From the NCBI GenBank assembly GCA_900545165.1, contig UQYA01000030.1:1-19464 (forward strand): 19,464 bases of DNA, read 5' to 3'. Below, one piece after another: positions 1-6,589 of this stretch. Under the pieces are notes generated by a model. That model had not been told where the DNA came from. It worked only from the letters and a program-made list of their open reading frames with translations, and made no database searches. The translations under genes and the position numbers were made by a program. Within the stretch, counting starts at the first letter, position 1. Every line of letters starts with the position of its first letter. Source of the DNA: an uncultured Collinsella sp. (GTDB lineage Bacteria; Actinomycetota; Coriobacteriia; Coriobacteriales; Coriobacteriaceae).

Positions 1-22
1 GGCACTTCAACAACATTGTCGC

Positions 23-52
23 AGCCCCGACCCGCGGTCACGAGCGGGGGCT
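23..52 (+). terminator. GC-rich hairpin, possible terminator of an upstream gene
   Basis: An imperfect stem pairs 23-28 (AGCCCC) with 47-52 (GGGGCT) and adds a short inner stem. Only a weak T-containing tail follows on the plus strand. It could end a plus-strand gene lying before the window. No gene is visible here to confirm this. Confidence 0.3.
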
Positions 53-124
53 CCTGTCGTTTCCGTGCCTTCGGATTGGGTCATAGTGTCTGTCCGTCCT
101 CTACCTGCGGCGTTGTCTTGCTCC

Positions 125-175
125 GGATGCGGCAGTTAGGGACGTTCCTTTTCTGCCGGCAGTTTGGGACACTCC
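125..175 (-). repeat. Dispersed 50-bp repeat, copy 1 (inverted)
   Basis: Read on the minus strand, this is the same element as those at 13071-13118 and 14582-14630 (plus). Each copy consists of two half-units 27 bp apart, GGAGTGTCCCAAACTGCCG followed by GGAACGTCCCTAACTGCCG. This copy and the 14582 copy differ at only a few positions. No ORF is associated with it. Confidence 0.75.
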
Positions 176-179
176 TTGG

Positions 180-210
180 GTAGCCGTTTAAGAACGTCCC
201 CAACGACTAC
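180..210. repeat. GTAG...CTAC palindromic repeat
   Basis: The ends GTAGCCGTT (180-188) and AACGACTAC (202-210) pair with one wobble. The inner text CGTTTAAGAACGTCC (184-198) and GTCCCCAACGACTA (196-209) recurs at 18286-18316 in permuted order, which shows a dispersed repeat. The GTAG end and palindrome resemble REP elements. No REP-associated transposase is in the window. Confidence 0.6.
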
Positions 211-255
211 CCGGGGGAGTTGCCTTCCCTCGTGGCGGTCTTCTAGCAGAAAAAC

Positions 256-375
256 CAAGTGAGTAGGCTTTTTGCAGGAGGCCAAGCACGCCCCAAAACG
301 CCACAGTTCTGACCTGCGGTTTTATTGAGCATTTGTCACGATGTGCTCGGCAGGTTCAAAAAAGTCTACTCACTT
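256..375. repeat. Long intergenic hairpin with 19-bp arms
   Basis: The arm CAAGTGAGTAGGCTTTTTG (256-274) pairs with 357-375, with one mismatch and one 1-nt bulge. The loop contains nested complements: ACCTGC 312-317 with GCAGGT 350-355, and GAGCA with TGCTC inside that. It ends about 25 bp before the terminator of the permease gene. The remainder of 1-477 holds only the other repeats listed. I see no gene in it. Confidence 0.65.
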
Positions 376-399
376 GTATCTGAGACGCACCAGGTTGGC

Positions 400-439
400 A
401 AAAACCGCCGCGAAAGGGCCCCTGGTCCCTTCGCGGCGG
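400..439 (-). terminator. Rho-independent terminator of the bceAB-like operon
   Basis: The stem 405-418 (CCGCCGCGAAAGGG) pairs with 427-439 with one bulge. On the minus strand it is followed by a T run (complement of AAAAA at 400-404). It lies about 40 bp after the stop codon of the minus-strand permease gene. Confidence 0.85.
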
Positions 440-477
440 TCATACGCCTCTGATTTTGCGACGATTTTGCCCGCTTG

Positions 478-2679
478 TTACTCGCTGTAGCGGGTGGCTA
501 TGGCGGCTCGCACCATGCCGGTGCTCATGAGGTAGGTCACCAGGAAGTAGCCACCGTATGCTGCCAGGAAGATTGCACAGGTGAGGCCCACGGTGCCGCC
601 GATGCTCATATTTCCGAAAATGCTCACCAGCTCGATGATCACCTTAAGTGCCACAAAGGAGTGCGCCAGGCCCACTGCCAGCGGGAACAGGAAGAATACC
701 GCTTGCTGCGCCATCACCGAATGGCGAATCTGGCGGTCGTCGCAGCCGATCTGTGCCAGCACACGATAGCTGCGGCTGCCGTCGGACACGTTGGAGAGTT
801 GCTGGATCGACAGAATCGCCGCGCATGCAACGACCAATACAAAGCCGATGTAGATGGCTAGGTAGCTGATAAGACCGTTCATTTGCGCTGCTTGCGCGTA
901 CATCTCGGAGCGTGTGATGAAGGTTCCCCACGACCCCGGCTCCTTGCCGTCAACGAGCAGATTGTCGAGCACAGTGTATTTAATACTCTCGTCTGCCTCG
1001 GTCGTATCCATCCCCTGTTTGTAGTTAACGAGCAGGCTACTGGAATACGGCTGCAGATTAAGTTGGAACAACAGCTCGTCGGCAACGACGACGGTACCCC
1101 CATTACTGCCCATCGCCGAGTTGGCGATGGCCGCCGTATCTTCGTCCGACTTATCGGTTGCGGGCTTGAGCGTATGCCCGCCCAAGGTAAGGGTATGGCC
1201 GCCAGCCATATACTTGGTGTACAGGTCGACCAGCTCGCCACCCATATCACACGTGAGCAGATACTGGTCGTGACCGATGTGCACCGGCTCCTTGCCCATC
1301 ATCTGGCGCAGTTTGTTGTACTGACTTGCCGGCGTCACAGACAGGCCTGTCATGTCGGCATTGCTACCCCCGAACGCCTTGGGAAGCTTTTCGCCCATGG
1401 TCTTGCACATCTCACTTGGGGTCACCGAAGGATCCGAGCCGCCAAGCGGGTAACTCAGATACGAATCGATCTGCACATGCTCACCGGCAACATCGGCGAT
1501 ATTGACCTTCTTGCCGGTCTCGTCGTTGTTGCCCGCCGACTTGCCCTTACCGTGCCATGCGGAGTACAAATCGACCGTACTATCGGCCAGCACCATGCGA
1601 TCGGCCTCAGACGGATTGACATACTCTTTGTAGTAGTCGAGCGTATCGGGCGTGTAATAGATATACGTCTGCGACATATCGGCCGGCGTATAGCGCTCCA
1701 GATTCTCGTTCATCACGTTGGCAATCGACATACCGCACGTCACCGAGGTGATGGCCAAAAACAGGAGCATCGCGATGACGCCCATCGAAAAGCACACCGT
1801 GTTGACCTTGGCCGCAAGCTGGCGCACGGTAAACATGTTGAGGCCGCGCCAATACACGCCGCGCAGGCTCTGCAGCAGCTTGATGAGCATGCCCGAGAGC
1901 CCCCAGAACAGGGCAAAGGTGCCCACGGTAACCATAGCGGTCGTAATACCAAACTGGTTCATGGCCTCTTGCAGCTTGCTGTCCGTCGCGGTTAGCGGGA
2001 ACCCATCACGTAGCAGACGGTAATAGGCCACGCCCACAAGCACCACGCCCACGGCAAAGATGGCAATCGCAATCCAGGGGTTGCGCGTCTTGATGCTCTC
2101 GTTGCGACGCTCGGCACCCATAAGCTCGATGAGTTTGGTACGACGCACGGCGCGAAGGTTCAGCAGTAGCGTGAGCACAAACATTACGAGCATGCAGGCA
2201 AGGGTCAGATTGAACGCATGCACCGAGAAAAAGAAGTGGAAATTGGCGATCTGCGTCTTAAAGAGCGAGGCCGTAAAGAACGTCATGAGCTGGGAGAGTC
2301 CCACACCCAGCACAATGCCGGCGACAAAGGCCACGACCGATACTATCACGGTCTCGAGCGCCATGATCGTGGCGACGCGCCCGCGCCCCATGCCGAGCAC
2401 CTGGTACAGGCCAAACTCCTTCTTGCGGCGTTTCATGATGAAGTTATTGGCATACACCATCAAAAAGGCCATGACACCGGCCAAAAAGTACGTCAGGTCG
2501 CCGAGCATGCTGCCCATTACCTGCGCCAAGCCTTTTTCATCGATTCCGGCGATGTCGACCTGCATCGAGATGGTGTTAAAGGCATAGAAGACCGTGACAC
2601 CCAGGGTGAGCGTCAAAAGGTAGACGAGGTAGTCGCGGCCGGCGCGGCGGACGTTGCCCCAAGCGAGTTTACAGAGCAT
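478..2679 (-). CDS. FtsX-family ABC transporter permease, BceB-like
   Basis: Membrane half of an ABC transporter of the antimicrobial-peptide sensing and resistance (BceAB/VraG) type. The first membrane segment is at about residues 16-38. A first FtsX-like block (about 60-180) contains the family motif KEFGLYQVLGMGR. More membrane segments follow at about 205-225, 245-270 and 298-320. Then comes a large, probably extracellular domain of about 270 residues, and three C-terminal membrane segments from about residue 600. A single large external domain in a 10-segment permease is the BceB signature. I chose the ATG at 2679 because GGTGAGGG lies 5 nt upstream and homologues begin M-L-x-K-L-A. A GTG at 2691 would add four residues. 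The gene overlaps the end of the ATPase gene, so the two are translationally coupled. It is probably 733 aa. The peptide substrate is not predictable, and no two-component system is adjacent. Confidence 0.88.
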   Translation of the reverse strand: MLCKLAWGNVRRAGRDYLVYLLTLTLGVTVFYAFNTISMQVDIAGIDEKGLAQVMGSMLGDLTYFLAGVMAFLMVYANNFIMKRRKKEFGLYQVLGMGRGRVATIMALETVIVSVVAFVAGIVLGVGLSQLMTFFTASLFKTQIANFHFFFSVHAFNLTLACMLVMFVLTLLLNLRAVRRTKLIELMGAERRNESIKTRNPWIAIAIFAVGVVLVGVAYYRLLRDGFPLTATDSKLQEAMNQFGITTAMVTVGTFALFWGLSGMLIKLLQSLRGVYWRGLNMFTVRQLAAKVNTVCFSMGVIAMLLFLAITSVTCGMSIANVMNENLERYTPADMSQTYIYYTPDTLDYYKEYVNPSEADRMVLADSTVDLYSAWHGKGKSAGNNDETGKKVNIADVAGEHVQIDSYLSYPLGGSDPSVTPSEMCKTMGEKLPKAFGGSNADMTGLSVTPASQYNKLRQMMGKEPVHIGHDQYLLTCDMGGELVDLYTKYMAGGHTLTLGGHTLKPATDKSDEDTAAIANSAMGSNGGTVVVADELLFQLNLQPYSSSLLVNYKQGMDTTEADESIKYTVLDNLLVDGKEPGSWGTFITRSEMYAQAAQMNGLISYLAIYIGFVLVVACAAILSIQQLSNVSDGSRSYRVLAQIGCDDRQIRHSVMAQQAVFFLFPLAVGLAHSFVALKVIIELVSIFGNMSIGGTVGLTCAIFLAAYGGYFLVTYLMSTGMVRAAIATRYSE

Positions 2680-3454
2680 CGGAGCCCTCACCGCCCATCA
2701 TGGCAACGACCTCCATAATGCGGTCGAAGAACTCGCGACGGTCGGTGTCGCCGCGGCGCAGCTCAGTGAAGATCTTGCCGTCGCGAATAAACAGCACACG
2801 ACTCGTGTAGCTGGCGGCAAAGCTGTCGTGCGTGACCATGAGCACGGTGGCGCGCAGGCGGCGATTGAGGGCCTCCAGGCTCTCGAGCAGCAGGCGAGCG
2901 CTCTTGGAATCGAGGGCACCGGTGGGCTCGTCGGCCATGATCATGGTAGGGTCGGTGACAAGCGCACGAGCCGCGGCGACGCGCTGCTGCTGACCGCCGG
3001 ACATCTGGTAGGGATACTTGTCGAGCACCTGACTGATGGACAGGCGCGCTGCCACATCCTGCACGCGGGTCGAGATCTCTGCCGAGTTTGTGCGGGCGAT
3101 GGTGAGCGGCAGGGCGATGTTCTCGCGTGCCGTGAGCGTATCGAGCAGGTTGGAGTCCTGGAAGATAAAGCCGAGTTCCTCGCGGCGGAACTGCGAAAGC
3201 TTAGCCTGCTTCATGCGCGTTACGTCCTGGCCGTTGATGCGGATCGTGCCGCTTGTGGCGCTATCGATGGTCGACACGCAGTTGAGCAACGTCGACTTGC
3301 CCGAGCCCGAAGCGCCCATGATGCCAACAAATTCGCCGCGGTTGACGGTAAAGCTGACGTCGTTGAGCGCGCGGGTCACGTTGCCCAGCGCTCCGTATAC
3401 CTTTTCGAGATGCGCTGCCTCCAGTACCGGGGTCGCCATGTGCGTGGTTTGCAT
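2669..3454 (-). CDS. ABC transporter ATPase, BceA-like
   Basis: Nucleotide-binding subunit (261 aa) partnering the downstream FtsX-type permease. Motifs visible: Walker A GASGSGKST (47-55), Q-loop Gln99 (FIFQD), signature MSGGQQQR (151-158), Walker B MIMADEP (171-177), D-loop ALD (180-182) and H-loop His209 (VTHD). The length and the motif text match the MacB/LolD/BceA group that serves FtsX-like permeases. The ATG at 3454 is supported by AAAGGA six nucleotides upstream. A second in-frame ATG five codons later has no better site. The gene overlaps the permease gene, so both are on one transcript. Transcription probably starts in 3455-3560, where an 11-bp-phased CTTAC repeat lies. The function class is secure; peptide resistance as the specific role is inferred from the permease. 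Confidence 0.93.
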   Translation of the reverse strand: MQTTHMATPVLEAAHLEKVYGALGNVTRALNDVSFTVNRGEFVGIMGASGSGKSTLLNCVSTIDSATSGTIRINGQDVTRMKQAKLSQFRREELGFIFQDSNLLDTLTARENIALPLTIARTNSAEISTRVQDVAARLSISQVLDKYPYQMSGGQQQRVAAARALVTDPTMIMADEPTGALDSKSARLLLESLEALNRRLRATVLMVTHDSFAASYTSRVLFIRDGKIFTELRRGDTDRREFFDRIMEVVAMMGGEGSDAL

Positions 3455-3527
3455 ACCGAGTCCTTTCTTGCAATTAGTCTACGGCATCTATAGTCGCAAG
3501 AAGACGAGTCGGCTACCATCGATATGG

Positions 3528-3554
3528 CTTACGCTTGCCTTACCGTTGTGTAAG
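3528..3554 (-). promoter_or_regulatory. Candidate response-regulator binding site (CTTAC repeats, 11-bp phase)
   Basis: CTTAC occurs at 3528-3532 and 3539-3543, and its complement GTAAG at 3550-3554, so all three start exactly 11 bp apart. Direct repeats of this period are typical of OmpR/PhoB-family response regulators, which usually control BceAB-like operons. The site is about 75-100 bp upstream of the ATPase start. The binding protein is not in the window. Confidence 0.45.
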
Positions 3555-3558
3555 GTAG

Positions 3559-3671
3559 GGGTAGTCTTTTTAGGACGGGGCTTTTTTAGCTACCCCATCC
3601 GAAGCCTTCGAAGCATGAGGCCGCATTTGACATAGGGCAGCTAAAAAAGCCCCGTCCCAAAAAGACTACCC
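3559..3671. repeat. Long intergenic hairpin with about 32-bp arms
   Basis: The arm at 3559-3590 is the reverse complement of 3640-3671, with one mismatch (GGACGGGG versus GGGACGGGG context). A 49-nt loop separates them. The arms begin GTAGTC and end in GACTAC. The loop holds GGCCGCATTTGACAT, related to the arm of the fold-back at 14673-14771. It lies between two divergent genes, so it is not needed as a terminator there. Confidence 0.8.
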
Positions 3672-3703
3672 TGCCACGTGTTGATGTTGAGAGAGGACTC
3701 CTG

Positions 3704-4690
3704 TTGAAGACTGTTCATGTTGCCGCTGGGATCATTCGCAAGGAAGGATCCGACGAGCTACTGGCCGTGCAGCGCGGCTATGGCGACATGCAGGGACTTT
3801 GGGAGTTCCCCGGTGGCAAGCTCATGCGCGGCGAGACGCCCGAGGACGCCGTACGCCGCGAGCTCATGGAAGAGCTGCAGGTCAAAGTCACCAACCTGCG
3901 CGATTTCTTCACCGTCGAGTATGACTACCCCGATTTCCATCTCTCCATGGAGTGCTACTACTGCTCGCTCGCCGATGAATCCGATGAGCCTCAGAAGCAC
4001 GACCGCCAGCTCGATATCCGCTGGATTCCGCGCACCTCGCTTGCCACGTTGGAATGGATGCCCGCCGACAAGGGGCTTATCGATGCGCTGATTGAGTTGA
4101 AGGAAGATCGGCTCGAGGCAAGCTCCGCCGATGACGCCGAGGCCACCATGGCCGACGAGTCTGCCGCCAAACCCAAGCGCGCACCTAAGCGCCGCAGCAA
4201 AAAGCGCCCTAAGCCCGGCCTGCTCGACGGCATCGATACCTCGGACCTCTCCGCTGACGAACGCGAACTGGTCCGCCGTCGCGCCGCCATCAAAAAGTCC
4301 ATGAAGGGCAACAAGCGTGCCAACACCAAACCCGAGCTGCTCGTACGCCAGCGCCTGCGCGCAGCGGGCCTTACGGGCTATCGCTTGGAATGGAAGGTTC
4401 CCGGCAAGCCCGACATCGCCTTTCCCGGGCGCAAGATCGCCATCTTCGTCAACGGCTGCTTTTGGCACCGCTGCCCCAAGTGCAATCCGAGCCAGCCCAA
4501 GCGCAACGTTGAGTTTTGGGAGGCAAAGTTCCGTCGCAACGTCGAGCGCGACCGTGCTGCTGTGACAGCACTCACTCAAATGGGCTGGACGCCCATAACC
4601 ATCTGGGAATGCGAGCTTAAAAAAGACCGCATCGACGCCACGATGGAAAAGGTCATCGAGCAGGTGCGCGCCGCAGAGCCGCAGCGCTAA
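3704..4690 (+). CDS. NUDIX hydrolase fused to Vsr-type DNA mismatch endonuclease
   Basis: A two-domain protein of 328 aa. Residues 1-135 form a MutT-like NUDIX domain with the Nudix box at about 38-60 (GKLMRGE...RELMEEL); the usual Gly near the end of the box is Gln59. Such enzymes hydrolyse (d)NTPs, often oxidised ones. A Lys/Arg/Ala-rich linker (about 140-172) follows. Residues about 198-305 match Vsr, the nickase for T:G mismatches. In it are PGKPD (Asp237, equivalent to the catalytic Asp51 of E. coli Vsr), NGCFWHRCPKC (Trp254, His255, with zinc-ligand-like Cys252, Cys257 and Cys260) and WECEL (Cys303). The His64 position of E. coli is Asn250. The start is TTG, chosen because AGAGGA lies about 7 nt upstream and no ATG precedes the Nudix box. 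No cytosine methyltransferase is nearby, so the mismatch source is unknown. Domain calls are firm; joint function is inference. Confidence 0.9.
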   Translation: MKTVHVAAGIIRKEGSDELLAVQRGYGDMQGLWEFPGGKLMRGETPEDAVRRELMEELQVKVTNLRDFFTVEYDYPDFHLSMECYYCSLADESDEPQKHDRQLDIRWIPRTSLATLEWMPADKGLIDALIELKEDRLEASSADDAEATMADESAAKPKRAPKRRSKKRPKPGLLDGIDTSDLSADERELVRRRAAIKKSMKGNKRANTKPELLVRQRLRAAGLTGYRLEWKVPGKPDIAFPGRKIAIFVNGCFWHRCPKCNPSQPKRNVEFWEAKFRRNVERDRAAVTALTQMGWTPITIWECELKKDRIDATMEKVIEQVRAAEPQR

Positions 4691-5223
4691 CAGTGAGCAT
4701 TCACACGCTCCGCACGTCCGCGCCACATCCACGTCACAAACCTTAGAAAGCCCTTAAGCCCAAAACCTTTCAAGAGTGTTGCCCGATAGCTTTGACCTGC
4801 GGTTTCATCGCAACGTCAAACCAGGTTAAGCGTTTCTTTAGCGATTCTTTGCAACAGCCGCGGCATAATACTGCCAACGCACGGGACCTAGCAGCATACC
4901 CCGAGCGCAATCTTTTGGTGGACATCGAGGAGGCCGCATAAGCATGCATTCTTCCAATGACGCAGCACAGCAGCCATCCCCAAAACATGCAGACCTTTTC
5001 TCCTTCCCCCCGACACAGAGAAACGGCCTCCTCGACTCCCCCACCACAAAAGCCAAACGCTCAACCGACCAGAGCCACAACTTGCGAGCATCGTTCGAAA
5101 AGCTCCAAGCATCCCTAGACAAAACCTTCCCCAACCAAGCCCGGGCATACTAACCCCTCATCAACAAAGAAGCCCTAACGCGCCATTATTTCCGCCCAAC
5201 GTCACAAGGGCGATCGAGCAGAA
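4691..5223. other. Spacer without a confident gene
   Basis: These 533 bases follow the NUDIX-Vsr gene. They hold one weak small ORF (4944-5153). Just before it an open frame without an ATG runs from about 4749 to a stop at 4939-4941. A short dyad at about 4792-4820 (TTTGAC...GTCAAA) shares GACCTGCGGTTT (4794-4805) with the hairpin loop at 311-322. I see no promoter or RNA gene I can support. It may be a decayed locus. Confidence 0.4.
4944..5153 (+). CDS. Possible small hypothetical protein (69 aa)
   Basis: A short reading frame starts with ATG at 4944, with GAGGAGG about 10 nt upstream. The product would be hydrophilic and low in hydrophobic residues. It has a Ser/Pro/Gln-rich N-terminal half and a possibly helical C-terminal part (LRASFEKLQASLDKTF). 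There is no signal peptide, membrane segment or motif that I recognise. It starts 2 nt after the stop of another open frame (about 4749-4941), which has no ATG but ends plausibly in LLVDIEEAA. The pair could be a degraded gene or chance frames. Only the ribosome-binding site argues for it, so I give it low confidence. Confidence 0.25.
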   Translation: MHSSNDAAQQPSPKHADLFSFPPTQRNGLLDSPTTKAKRSTDQSHNLRASFEKLQASLDKTFPNQARAY

Positions 5224-5370
5224 CGGCTTGGACGGGTCCCCGTACTCAGTTTCCAAAATCATTCCGCAGCGCGAAGGCCCCCGTTGCCAACGCTTCGTAG
5301 AAGCGAGGCAACGGGGGCCTTCATGCGCGAGGACGTTTTGGAAACTGAGTACGGGGACCCGTCCAAGCCG
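5224..5370. repeat. Perfect 35-bp-arm cruciform with internal terminator-like stem
   Basis: The arm at 5224-5258 is an exact reverse complement of 5336-5370. Inside it a second exact stem pairs 5273-5288 (GAAGGCCCCCGTTGCC) with 5307-5322, capped by CGCTTC / GAAGCG around GTA. It sits 27 bp after the stop of the minus-strand aldolase gene, so it very probably ends that transcript. The outer arms carry a GGACGGGTCCCC core and are far longer than a terminator needs. Confidence 0.85.
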
Positions 5371-5397
5371 TCCGGTGGGATCAGAGTACCCTTGCTG

Positions 5398-6255
5398 TTA
5401 CTCTGCCTTGCCCACAGAGTTGAGGTTGGTCATGCGGATCTTAACCAGCTCGGTGATCTCACGCATACCCTCCTTGGCCGGCTTCTTGGGATCGAAGCAG
5501 GCGGGGTTCTCGGCCATGTAGGCCATGAAGCCCTTGGTGTAGGCCTGACGCAGCTCGGTGGCGTAGTTAACCTTGCAGATGCCATTCTTCACAGCCTCGG
5601 CAACCTGCTCATCGGGCACACCGGAGGTGCCGTGCAGGACCAGCGGCACGTCGACGGCGTCGCGGATGGCCTTGACCACGGACTGCTCGATGTGCGGATC
5701 GCTCGTGTACACACCGTGGCTGGTGCCAACGCCAATTGCGAGGGAGGTGCAGCCAGTGCGCTCGACGAACTCCTTGGCCTCGGCCGGATCGGTGTAGGGG
5801 CTCTCGCCCTCAACCGCGGGACCGTCGTCCTCCTTGCCGCCAACCTTACCGAGCTCAGCCTCGACGGGCACGCCCATAGCGCGGCCAGCGTCGGCGACGG
5901 ACTTGGTCAGGGCGATGTTGTCCTCGAAGGACTCGTGCGAGCCGTCGATCATAACGGAGGTGTAGCCCGTGCGGAAAGCCTGCATGCAGCGGTCATAGCC
6001 ATCGCCGTGATCGAGGTGCAGGGCGACGGGCACGGAAGCGCGCTCGGCGGCAGCCTTGACCATGCCGTAGAAGTAGTCCAGGCCAGCGGTCTTAATGGTG
6101 CCCGGGGTGGTCTGCATGATGACGGGGGACTTGGTCTCCTCAGCAGCGGCCAGAACGGCCATAACAAACTCGAGGTTCTCGACGTTGAACGCGCCGACGG
6201 CGTAGTGGCCGGCCTGAGCGTCCTTGAGCATCTTTTCGGTGGTAACAAGTGCCAT
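5398..6255 (-). CDS. Class II ketose-bisphosphate aldolase, GatY/KbaY-type (tagatose-1,6-bisphosphate)
   Basis: Zinc-dependent aldolase of 286 aa that cleaves tagatose- or fructose-1,6-bisphosphate to glyceraldehyde-3-phosphate and dihydroxyacetone phosphate in the cytosol. The length and residue register match GatY/KbaY: catalytic Asp82 and zinc ligand His83 (HLDHGD), His180 (GTSHGVY) and His208 (LHGTSG). The phosphate-binding and cation loops GKVGG and KVNYATELR are also present. I chose the ATG at 6255 because GGAGAGGAG lies 9 nt upstream and the family begins here. Upstream in-frame starts would add an atypical tail. The gene is transcribed divergently from a DeoR-family regulator. lacABC lies about 9 kb away and produces tagatose-1,6-bisphosphate, so that substrate is likely. 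Fructose-1,6-bisphosphate cannot be excluded from sequence alone, because these families overlap. Confidence 0.88.
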   Translation of the reverse strand: MALVTTEKMLKDAQAGHYAVGAFNVENLEFVMAVLAAAEETKSPVIMQTTPGTIKTAGLDYFYGMVKAAAERASVPVALHLDHGDGYDRCMQAFRTGYTSVMIDGSHESFEDNIALTKSVADAGRAMGVPVEAELGKVGGKEDDGPAVEGESPYTDPAEAKEFVERTGCTSLAIGVGTSHGVYTSDPHIEQSVVKAIRDAVDVPLVLHGTSGVPDEQVAEAVKNGICKVNYATELRQAYTKGFMAYMAENPACFDPKKPAKEGMREITELVKIRMTNLNSVGKAE

Positions 6256-6589
6256 GAGCGTTTGCTCCTCTCCCTCGCCCGCATCTGGACATCGGGCGTA
6301 CGTGTCCGCAAGGCGTTTTACCTTGCGTTTTACTGCGCTCATTGTATGAAATTCAGCTGCTTTGCATGTGCGAGATATTGAGCCCATGCAGGTCAATACA
6401 GTCGTTTTTGAAAAGTAAACGGAAGGAATTGGAGCCGAGTGGGCGTATTCGATATTGAATTTTGGGCGTTCAGCGTCTTTTTTTTATAGAAAAGATAAGT
6501 AATCGAAAGGTGTTTTCTTACTCAAAAAGAAAATGAACGAAAATAGACTCAACACAATTCCTACAAATTTAGCCGAGAATGGAGCAACC
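6256..6589. promoter_or_regulatory. Divergent aldolase / deoR control region
   Basis: This 334-bp spacer lies between two divergent genes. The part at about 6400-6590 is markedly AT-rich. An exact 7-bp dyad (CGCAAGG 6307-6313 with CCTTGCG 6321-6327) lies in the aldolase leader. An imperfect dyad CGTTT...AAACG occurs at about 6403-6421. GAACGAAAA at about 6535 resembles half-sites of DeoR-family operators. I cannot fix the promoter hexamers. Confidence 0.4.

Noticed and set aside
883..1995. 370-codon plus-strand open frame
   Set aside because: It is antisense to the BceB-like permease gene and has no family features. High-GC codon bias creates such long mirror frames.
3758..4732. 324-codon minus-strand open frame over the NUDIX-Vsr gene
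   Set aside because: It is a mirror frame. The plus strand encodes recognisable Nudix and Vsr motifs.
5284..6381. 365-codon plus-strand open frame over the aldolase
   Set aside because: It mirrors the aldolase gene, whose catalytic residues are all in place, and it begins inside the long hairpin.
6256..6396. N-terminal extension of the aldolase (start at 6396)
   Set aside because: The first 47 residues have no homology to the family, and the ATG at 6255 has a strong site and gives the exact GatY residue register.
6533..6589. Longer deoR start at 6533
   Set aside because: There is no good ribosome-binding site, and the added residues are unlike the family.
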